From positions 1-12,761 of the forward strand of contig JAIOJO010000177.1 of assembly GCA_019911985.1 (NCBI GenBank): DNA of 12,761 nt. The letters run 5' to 3'. The notes under the pieces are model-generated. The model was not told the origin of the DNA. It did no database searches and saw only the letters and a list, made by a program, of their open reading frames with translations. The DNA comes from Sulfuricellaceae bacterium. Its GTDB lineage: Bacteria > Pseudomonadota > Gammaproteobacteria > Burkholderiales > UBA9220. This document shows positions 8,355 through 12,761 of this stretch, one piece after another; the stretch's first letter is position 1; each line of letters starts with the position of its first letter. Made by a program: the position numbers and the translations under genes.

Positions 8355-8726
8355 ATGCGTAGAATTCTATTTTTATTCATCTTATTGACCGGAATCGGCC
8401 ACGGCGCGGAACTGCCGGGGCGGCTGTTTTTCTCCGCCGAGGAACGCGCCGCGCTCGATGCCGCCAGGCTGAAAGAAACCCAAAGCCAGGACGGACGCGC
8501 GGCGGCGTCTCCCACCCTCACCTTGGACGGCCTGGTGCGGCGCAGCGGCGGCAAAAGCACCGTCTGGATCAACGGCGTGGCGCATTCCATCGACGACCTG
8601 CCCGCCAACGGAAAACTGCAGCCGGACGGCGTAAGCCTGCAAACACCCCGCCGCCGCGTCACCGTCAAAGCGGGCCAGACCGTGGATATCGAGCACGGCA
8701 CGGTCAACGAAGAGATCAAGCCGTGA
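8355..8726 (+). CDS. Small exported MshK/PilP-like pilus protein
   Basis: This is a 123-residue protein with an N-terminal signal peptide (MRRILFLFILLTGIGHGA, likely cut near residue 18). The mature part begins with FFSAEERAALDAARLKE, which looks helical, then a linker, then a small beta-rich domain from about 55: LDGLVRRSGGKSTVWINGVA and RVTVKAGQTVDI. This resembles the short periplasmic proteins (MshK, PilP) that connect the platform to the secretin. I base this on size, export and position rather than on a firm family match. An ATG at 8341 is out of frame, so 8355 is the start. The stop overlaps the next gene's GTG start (GTGA). Confidence 0.6.
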   Translation: MRRILFLFILLTGIGHGAELPGRLFFSAEERAALDAARLKETQSQDGRAAASPTLTLDGLVRRSGGKSTVWINGVAHSIDDLPANGKLQPDGVSLQTPRRRVTVKAGQTVDIEHGTVNEEIKP

Positions 8727-10195
8727 ACCGCCGGACAGCGCCTCCCCGCCAGCATGGAATCGCCTTGCTGGTCATGCTGACCATACTGGGCATGGTCGGA
8801 CTGTTTTTCGTGCTCGGTTCGCTCAGCCGTCTCTCGTTCCAGAACGAAAGAAACAGCGCGACCTCCGCCGTGCTGGCGCAAGCCAAGGAAGCCTTGATCG
8901 GCTACGCACTCACATACAGCGACAGCAACCCTTTTAATGTATTGGGCTATCTCCCCTGCCCGGACTTGGGACGCGGGCTCGAAGGCCTCGAAGACAGTGC
9001 AGGCTGCATCGGGGCATCCAACCAAGACTTGAGCGTTGTCGGACGCCTACCCTGGAGAACGCTGGGATTACCCCCACTTCACGACGGCAATGGCGATTGT
9101 CTGTGGTATGCCGTTTCAGGAAATTTCAAAAGCAAAACCAAAACCAACTTAATGAGCTGGGACAGCCTAGGGCAATTTGAAGTCATTGCCCCGGACGGAA
9201 GCAGCAAAGAAGCGGGCAGCCTTCCCAGCAATCGTGCCGTAGCCATCATATTTTCGCCCGGCAAGGCAATCGGCGCCCAGAATCGCGGCCTCGACGCCAC
9301 GCTGACCGTTCCCGAATGTGGCGGCAACATGGATGCCGCAAACTACCTGGACACGGCGACGGTAGGCGCATCCACTTTCAGCAATTCTTTTGCCAATTCG
9401 TGGGGCACCGCACTACATATAGTCGATAGCACCGCTAACCAGATCAAACAGTTTATTCGCGGCGACGTGAAAGACAGTTCGGGCAACGAGGTAATCAACG
9501 ACCACCTGTTATTCATTACACCGGACGATATTTTTCTGAACCACATCGAAAAACGTCCCGACTTTTCCCTGAACCTAGTGGACCCCACGACCGGTATGCT
9601 GAGAAAAGTAGCCGAATGCCTCGCCAATTACGGATTAGTCGTTAGCGGCCCAGCGGACATGCGCCTCCCGTGGGCGGCACCGCTCAGCATAAGAAACTAT
9701 GGAAACAAGGCCTTGTATGTGTCGACGGCTTCTAATCTGGCCGGCCGCGCACCGTATAAAATCAATACGACCAACTGGCTGATTAAGACCAATGCCAATT
9801 GCCCTAATTTCGACACCACCGCCGACGTCTGGTGGAACAACTGGAAAGACCAGGTCTTTTACGCGGTTGCCGATGCATACAAGCCGACAGCCGTGACACT
9901 CCCGGCCAGTTGCAGCACTCCGAGCGCCTGTTTGACCGTCGATGGGATAGGGCCTTATGCAGCCGTAGTCATTTTTGCCGGGAAGAAACTGGCTGCACAG
10001 AGCAGAACCACCAATGTCGACTACACGAGCACTGACAAGGCTAATCTTGCCAATTATCTGGAAGGAAATAACCTGACCGCGATGGCGGCCCCTGGCAACG
10101 GCAACTTCACCCAAGGAAGTTTTACCAGCAGCAGCAACAATGACATTCTGATGTGCATCAAGCAAGACCTGACGACGGTCACCCCATGTCCCTAA
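8723..10195 (+). CDS. Large pilin-like protein (490 aa) with class III-type leader and an internal duplication
   Basis: The N-terminus, MNRRTAPPRQHG then IALLVMLTILGMVGLFFV, looks like a prepilin leader with a cut after Gly12 followed by a hydrophobic helix. The +5 position is Val instead of the usual Glu, as in GspK/PilX-like minor pilins that cap the fibre. Residues 55-210 contain KEALIGYALT, GYLPCPD, GRLPWRTLG, CLWYAVSGNFK, VAIIFSPGKAIGAQNR and NYLD. Residues 296-448 contain weaker but ordered counterparts: AECLANYGLV, RLPWAAP, QVFYAVADAYK, AVVIFAGKKLAAQSR and NYLEG. The protein therefore seems to carry two copies of one domain. Several cysteines (C79, C95, C126, C199, C360, C397, C403, C477, C489) could form disulfides. 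The start is a GTG overlapping the previous stop. It could be a tip or adhesin-like minor pilin; its exact role is unknown. Confidence 0.72.
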   Translation: MNRRTAPPRQHGIALLVMLTILGMVGLFFVLGSLSRLSFQNERNSATSAVLAQAKEALIGYALTYSDSNPFNVLGYLPCPDLGRGLEGLEDSAGCIGASNQDLSVVGRLPWRTLGLPPLHDGNGDCLWYAVSGNFKSKTKTNLMSWDSLGQFEVIAPDGSSKEAGSLPSNRAVAIIFSPGKAIGAQNRGLDATLTVPECGGNMDAANYLDTATVGASTFSNSFANSWGTALHIVDSTANQIKQFIRGDVKDSSGNEVINDHLLFITPDDIFLNHIEKRPDFSLNLVDPTTGMLRKVAECLANYGLVVSGPADMRLPWAAPLSIRNYGNKALYVSTASNLAGRAPYKINTTNWLIKTNANCPNFDTTADVWWNNWKDQVFYAVADAYKPTAVTLPASCSTPSACLTVDGIGPYAAVVIFAGKKLAAQSRTTNVDYTSTDKANLANYLEGNNLTAMAAPGNGNFTQGSFTSSSNNDILMCIKQDLTTVTPCP

Positions 10196-10359
10196 GGCCC
10201 CGCTATCGGCTGCCACCCATGCGCGCACCGTCAATGTTTTGCGCTATTATCAGCAGGAGGGGTACCCCCGGCGCCTCGCCAACCGCATAGGCGCCGCTTC
10301 GAGAGAACAATGAACGATGCTACGCCTGCTTACGACCGATAACCGCCTGGATCATATTT
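10196..10359 (+). other. Intergenic region before the last prepilin gene
   Basis: This 164-base gap holds a perfect palindrome GGGGTACCCC (10259-10268) directly after AGGAGG (10255-10260), which has no start codon at a usable distance. Two GGCGCC copies (10270-10275 and 10290-10295) could form a GC-rich hairpin with a 14-base loop, but no T-run follows. A TATTAT (10245-10250) lacks a recognisable -35. Two very short reading frames start at 10310 (10 codons) and 10317 (20 codons); the second overlaps the start of the next gene. No strong promoter or terminator is evident. Confidence 0.4.
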
Positions 10360-11133
10360 ATGAAAATGTGCCGCTTTAAACAATTCGGTTTTACCCTGGT
10401 TGAAATGGCCATCGTATTGGTCATCATCGGACTACTGCTGGGTGGGATGTTGATGCCGCTTTCGGCCCAGATAGATCAGCGGAAAATCAGCGATACGCAA
10501 AAGACGCTGGATGAGATCAAGGAGGCCTTGATCGGCTTTGCTATCGCCAACGGGCGGCTGCCCTGCCCGGCCCTGGCGGCCACGGCAACCGGCTCCGTCG
10601 GCGCCGGCTTGGAAGCAACCACTGGAGCCGGTTCCACGTTGGCCTGCACCAATGTTGCAGGGGTCTTGCCGTGGGCCACACTGGGCGTTAATGAACTCGA
10701 TCCCTGGAACCATCGCTATTCGTATCGGGTAACTCTGGAGTTCGCGCGGGGCGCAACAGGGCAGTCCATCTTCACGGGTACCGGCTGCCCGCCGCCAACC
10801 AATCCTCAAAACGCAGCTTTCGCCCTCTGCTCGCAGGGCAACATAACAATTTTAAGCGCAGCTACTGGGGGTAGCACGGTTTCCAGCAATGTTCCTGCCG
10901 TTGTCATCTCCCACGGCAAAAACGGCAACGGCGCCTACACGAGCCAAGGAACCCAACTAGCCACCAGTACTGACGTGGACGAGTTGGACAACCAGCTAAC
11001 AACGGGCGGAACGGCCACAGCCAACACCAATTTCGTCAACAAAACACCCACCGCCACCTTTGACGACCTCGTTTCTTGGGTTTCAGCCAGCATACTGTTC
11101 AACCGCATGGTCGCCGCAGGCAAACTACCCTAA
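10360..11133 (+). CDS. Type IV prepilin-like protein with N-methylation signal (257 aa)
   Basis: The leader MKMCRFKQFG is followed by FTLVEMAIVLVIIGLLLGGM, a textbook type IV prepilin signal: cleavage after Gly10, Phe methylated at +1, and Glu at +5. The globular part contains KEALIGFAIANGRLPCPA (54-71), GVLPWATLGVNELDPW (101-116) and PAVVISHGKNGNGAY (179-193), and ends with FDDLVSWVSASILFNRM. Blocks one and two match the repeated domain of the preceding 490-residue protein. At 257 residues it is longer than a typical MshA major pilin, so a minor pilin or pseudopilin is more likely, though a major role cannot be excluded. No strong ribosome binding site precedes 10360; ATG 10366 is an alternative start. 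The gene lies 164 bases after its neighbour and may have separate transcription. Confidence 0.78.
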   Translation: MKMCRFKQFGFTLVEMAIVLVIIGLLLGGMLMPLSAQIDQRKISDTQKTLDEIKEALIGFAIANGRLPCPALAATATGSVGAGLEATTGAGSTLACTNVAGVLPWATLGVNELDPWNHRYSYRVTLEFARGATGQSIFTGTGCPPPTNPQNAAFALCSQGNITILSAATGGSTVSSNVPAVVISHGKNGNGAYTSQGTQLATSTDVDELDNQLTTGGTATANTNFVNKTPTATFDDLVSWVSASILFNRMVAAGKLP

Positions 11134-11283
11134 ACTCCTGGCACTTCGATTAAAACCTTAGCTTTATCGATGTGCCGTGCTATGCCCCATACCTGCGCAG
11201 AACAATAATGATTGTGTCCTAATATGGGCTGAATGTGTTAATGCAAGACTTGGCAGTACCACCGTACCATTCAGTGTTGAGGC

Positions 11284-11299
11284 TAGCGGCTCGCCGCTA
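11284..11299 (+). promoter_or_regulatory. Palindrome (possible operator) just before the antitoxin-like gene's ribosome binding site
   Basis: TAGCGGC and GCCGCTA face each other across two bases, touching the strong ribosome binding site AAAGGAG (11299-11305) that sits seven bases before ATG 11313. Antitoxin genes are commonly autorepressed through such palindromes, so this is a candidate operator. It could also act as an RNA hairpin limiting translation. Confidence 0.4.
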
Positions 11300-11312
11300 A
11301 AGGAGAAGCATC

Positions 11313-11558
11313 ATGATCACCGTACAAATCACTTTACCCGACCAATTGGCGCAGGATGCTCAGCGCGCCGGCCTGTTATCGGAGGCGGCGCTGGAGAAAC
11401 TGTTGCGCGAGCAATTGCTGATCCGCCGCCAAGATGAGTTTTTTGCGGCCATGGAAAGCATGGCTCAGGAAGCGATGCCTGCCGCGATGTCGCTAGAAGA
11501 GGTGGCCGAGGATATTCGTGCCATGCGCGCGGAGCGCCGTGCCAAGGCTTCTGGTTGA
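11313..11558 (+). CDS. Antitoxin-like small protein without a recognisable toxin partner
   Basis: This 81-residue protein starts with MITVQITLPDQLAQDAQRAG, a beta strand then helix pattern seen in ribbon-helix-helix-type antitoxins. It continues with a helical stretch (SEAALEKLLREQLL) and a charged C-terminal tail ending in DIRAMRAERRAKASG. It has a strong ribosome binding site and a palindrome in front. No toxin gene follows: the next reading frame, starting at ATG 11558 overlapping the stop, ends after 12 codons inside a MITE. It may be a solitary antitoxin or the remnant of a pair. The exact family is not certain to me. The coding sequence is intact and in the same direction as the pilus genes, but 179 bases separate it from them. 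Confidence 0.6.
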   Translation: MITVQITLPDQLAQDAQRAGLLSEAALEKLLREQLLIRRQDEFFAAMESMAQEAMPAAMSLEEVAEDIRAMRAERRAKASG

Positions 11559-11575
11559 TGCGCTTGATGAACGTT

Positions 11576-11674
11576 GAGGCTGTAGAAAAACCCTGAATCG
11601 GGCAATTGACACCATGAAGAATCAATCACTTATAATGATGAAAAACTCGAAAATATGGGTTTTTCTACAGCCTC
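11576..11674 (+). mobile_element. 99-bp MITE with perfect 18-bp terminal inverted repeats
   Basis: The left end GAGGCTGTAGAAAAACCC (11576-11593) is the exact reverse complement of the right end (11657-11674). The three bases GTT directly flank both ends (11573-11575 and 11675-11677), consistent with a 3-bp target duplication. The 63-base interior has no room for a transposase and is AT-rich against GC-rich surroundings. This is a non-autonomous element presumably moved by an insertion sequence elsewhere in the genome with the same ends. The strand is arbitrary; I give + because of the promoter-like sequence inside. Confidence 0.85.
11606..11636 (+). promoter_or_regulatory. Promoter-like sequence inside the MITE
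   Basis: TTGACA (11606-11611) and TATAAT (11631-11636) are both perfect sigma-70 hexamers, separated by 19 bases, two more than ideal. Transcription would begin near 11643, cross the right inverted repeat and enter the toxin-antitoxin pair at 11775. It may derive from the transposase promoter of the parent element. Confidence 0.5.
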
Positions 11675-11728
11675 GTTGGGCATCGCAAACCCAGGCGCGG
11701 CGGTCGCACCACTGTGACCGCCATTCGC

Positions 11729-11752
11729 TATGATAAACTGTGAATTGTCAGT
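11729..11752 (+). promoter_or_regulatory. Possible -10 box and operator-like palindrome before the toxin-antitoxin pair
   Basis: TATGAT (11729-11734) resembles a -10 box, without a clear -35. Directly downstream, ACTGTGAATTGTCAGT (11737-11752) is an imperfect palindrome: ACTG/CAGT arms and an AATT centre. It lies where the transcription start would be, which suits autorepression by the antitoxin or the complex. Confidence 0.3.
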
Positions 11753-11774
11753 ATCTACCGCATTGGAGGGCAGC

Positions 11775-12002
11775 GTGAGTACGAACCTAGAAGTCCTAGA
11801 AGCCGAAGTTCTGCAGTTACCCCCTGTTGAACGATCCCACCTGCTTGAGCGGCTGATCGCCAGCCTTGATTCAGATCCCGAAGTCGATGAAGCTTGGGAG
11901 CGAGAAGCAGATCGCAGGGAAGCCGAACTGGAATCCGGTTCGATCTCGGCAGTTTCGGGGCAGGAAGCTGTCGCCCGACTTCGAGCAAGACTTACGCGAT
12001 GA
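11775..12002 (+). CDS. Antitoxin, addiction-module component of the PF09720 (TIGR02574) type
   Basis: This 75-residue protein is the presumed antitoxin for the ParE/RelE-like toxin downstream. It matches the family pattern: a helix with LQLPPVERSHLLERLIASLD (about 13-32), an acidic segment with VDEAWEREADRREAELESG, and a C-terminal helix GQEAVARLRARL. I prefer the GTG at 11775 because GGAGGG (11765-11770) lies just ahead and family members begin near this point. The in-frame ATG at 11730 would add 15 residues and sit on the possible -10 box. The stop overlaps the toxin start by ATGA, so the pair is translationally coupled. Confidence 0.85.
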   Translation: MSTNLEVLEAEVLQLPPVERSHLLERLIASLDSDPEVDEAWEREADRREAELESGSISAVSGQEAVARLRARLTR

Positions 12003-12292
12003 CCTACTCGCTCCACCCCGGAGCGGAGCGTGATATTGCCAATGCTCTGGATTTTTACAACGAACAAGCTGGCCCCGTGGTTGCTGAGCATTTTCTCGAA
12101 GAATTTGAACGTGTCGCAAAACTCTTGGTTGAACGTCCCGGCCTCGGAACGCCAACGACGAGAGGACGAAGAACATTCCCGCTGAAAGTTTTTCCGTACT
12201 CGGTCGTATATCGAAATATTGAAAGCAATATTCGAATCCTGATCGTGCGCCATCAGCACAGAAAACCCGGCTACGCTGGTGGCAGGCGGTAG
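11999..12292 (+). CDS. ParE/RelE-family toxin (plasmid stabilisation type)
   Basis: This 97-residue protein matches the ParE/RelE toxin superfamily (PF05016). It starts with a beta strand and helix (YSLHPGAERDIANALDFYNEQAG), followed by a second helix with HFLEEFERVAKLLVERPGLG. It then has the conserved strand block TFPLKVFPYSVVYR (59-72) and ends in IRILIVRHQHRKPGYAGGR, the C-terminal signature of this group. Members either poison DNA gyrase (ParE) or cleave mRNA at the ribosome (RelE); the sequence alone does not settle which. The length is normal and there is no frameshift, so it is probably functional. The ATG overlaps the antitoxin stop. No clear terminator follows except the REP-like region and a weak hairpin. 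Confidence 0.88.
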   Translation: MTYSLHPGAERDIANALDFYNEQAGPVVAEHFLEEFERVAKLLVERPGLGTPTTRGRRTFPLKVFPYSVVYRNIESNIRILIVRHQHRKPGYAGGRR

Positions 12293-12347
12293 ATATAAAA
12301 CTTTTGTGCGCAGTTGCGATGCCCAATTTTACGATAGAATGAAATGA

Positions 12348-12402
12348 AATCCGGGGTATTAGGCTGGCGACCGCTCCCGGATTGCGCTGCACTTCATCCG
12401 GG
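12348..12402. repeat. REP-like cluster of three ATCCGGG/CCCGGAT half-palindromes
   Basis: AATCCGGG (12348-12355) pairs with CCCGGATT (12376-12383), and the same CCCGGAT can alternatively pair with ATCCGGG (12396-12402) across a 13-base loop. Read on the - strand, the right half (from 12406) resembles the widespread proteobacterial interspersed repeat beginning GTAGCCCGGATG. It lies between convergent genes, where such repeats are common, and may slow transcription from both sides. Confidence 0.65.
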
Positions 12403-12409
12403 CTACTCC

Positions 12410-12430
12410 AGGTAAATAAATTACCTTTTA
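12410..12430 (+). terminator. Weak hairpin, possible terminator after the toxin gene
   Basis: AGGTAA (12410-12415) and TTACCT (12421-12426) form a six-pair stem with a five-base loop, followed by TTTA. The stem is AT-rich and the T-run short, so termination would be inefficient. Confidence 0.3.
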
Positions 12431-12433
12431 AGC

Positions 12434-12742
12434 TCAACGCGCCACGTGATGCCTATTCCACAAATAGCGGTAAACGAAGCCGGGAAACGCGAACACCAGG
12501 AACAGGCAGGCGGTGACGGCGTAGAATTCCCAGTCTTGGTGATGGACATCGCCCTGGTTTTTTTCCACCAGCCAGGCGAGGCCGCCGACGGCAAAGTACA
12601 AAATGACCAGTTCGAGCAGGCGCCAAATCACGGCTTTGTGGCCGCTCTTCGCGCGAATCACGAAGAACAGGCGATTGCTGGCAAAGGGCAGATTGGCCGC
12701 GACCAGGGCGATCAGCAGAAGTATGGCGGTATTCTGGTTCAT
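12434..12742 (-). CDS. DUF2818 family membrane protein, probable tail gene of a nuo operon
   Basis: This 102-residue inner-membrane protein has three predicted membrane helices (about 5-22, 39-58 and 73-91). It carries blocks I associate with DUF2818: LVAANLPFASNRLFFV near the start, WRLLELVILYFAVGGLAWLVE in the middle and WEFYAVTACLFLVFAFPGFVYRYL near the end (each quoted in part; residues 13-28, 40-60 and 71-94). Its function is unknown. In betaproteobacteria it usually follows nuoN, the last membrane subunit of complex I. Here the ATG lies 19 bases from the window edge, and a TAG on the - strand at 12753-12755 could be the end of such an upstream gene. A weak AGGA lies about 8-9 bases before the ATG. 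It converges with the toxin-antitoxin pair. Confidence 0.82.
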   Translation of the reverse strand: MNQNTAILLLIALVAANLPFASNRLFFVIRAKSGHKAVIWRLLELVILYFAVGGLAWLVEKNQGDVHHQDWEFYAVTACLFLVFAFPGFVYRYLWNRHHVAR

Positions 12743-12761
12743 AAGGAATGTCCTATGGCGT

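Noticed and set aside
10259..10268. GGGGTACCCC palindrome after AGGAGG as an operator or start site
   Set aside because: No start codon at a usable distance and no promoter to tie it to; it may be chance in GC-rich DNA.
11276..11284. GTTGAGGCT, the same nine bases as the MITE left flank and end at 11573-11581
   Set aside because: The match stops after nine bases and there is no matching inverted end nearby, so it is not evidence of a second element.
11635..11733. 32-codon frame starting at ATGATG inside the MITE and running into flanking DNA
   Set aside because: No ribosome binding site, reads through the inverted repeat, and the downstream half is plain flanking sequence; chance frame.
11630..12259. 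Minus-strand open frame opposite the toxin-antitoxin pair (209 codons)
   Set aside because: Ser/Arg-rich translation with no motif; the + strand pair is clearly recognisable and coupled.
12753..12755. TAG on the - strand as the end of nuoN
   Set aside because: Only three codons are visible, too few to identify the gene; nuoN is expected from context only.
1..12761. CRISPR array, tRNA, rRNA or riboswitch
   Set aside because: No regularly spaced direct repeats, cloverleaf or conserved RNA motif was seen in any gap.

Overview
The window (12.8 kb, GC-rich) comes from a Gram-negative proteobacterium, most likely a betaproteobacterium. Two things point there. The gene at the right edge matches DUF2818, a small membrane protein that, as I recall it, is found mainly in betaproteobacteria beside nuoN. 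The pilus genes also resemble the MSHA-like loci of that class. I cannot name a genus.

Positions 2-11133 form one co-directional MSHA-type (type IVa-like) pilus locus on the + strand. In order it encodes: the C-terminal part of the outer-membrane secretin MshL (cut by the window edge); an MshN-like bitopic TPR protein; the assembly ATPase MshE with an N-terminal MshEN domain and a tetracysteine zinc site; the inner-membrane platform protein MshG; a 528-residue protein that looks like a fused PilM/PilN (MshI-type) platform subunit; a PilO/MshJ-like protein; a small exported MshK/PilP-like protein; a large 490-residue pilin-like protein; and a canonical type IV prepilin-like protein. Most junctions overlap by 1-4 bases (ATGA, TAATG, GTGA), so the genes are probably translationally coupled. 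Breaks occur at 8284-8354, where there is a TATAAT box, and at 10196-10359. Compared with Vibrio, mshM is missing between mshL and mshN, and the I/J/K-like genes follow mshG instead of preceding mshL. No short major pilin of the MshA type is visible here.

Positions 11134-12433 are an accessory stretch. They hold an antitoxin-like gene with no recognisable toxin; a 99-bp MITE with perfect 18-bp terminal inverted repeats and a GTT target duplication; a two-gene toxin-antitoxin pair (PF09720-type antitoxin overlapping a ParE/RelE-type toxin by ATGA); and a REP-like cluster of CCCGGAT half-palindromes. The MITE contains consensus -35 and -10 hexamers (19-bp spacer) pointing at the toxin-antitoxin pair.

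Positions 12434-12742 on the - strand encode the DUF2818 protein, probably the tail of a nuo (complex I) operon entering from the right. The REP-like repeats lie between these convergent units.

The most interesting points are: a repeated domain found twice in the large pilin-like protein and once in the next prepilin; loss of the leading Arg in both c-di-GMP-binding motifs of MshE; the promoter-bearing MITE; and the unassigned 528-residue platform protein.
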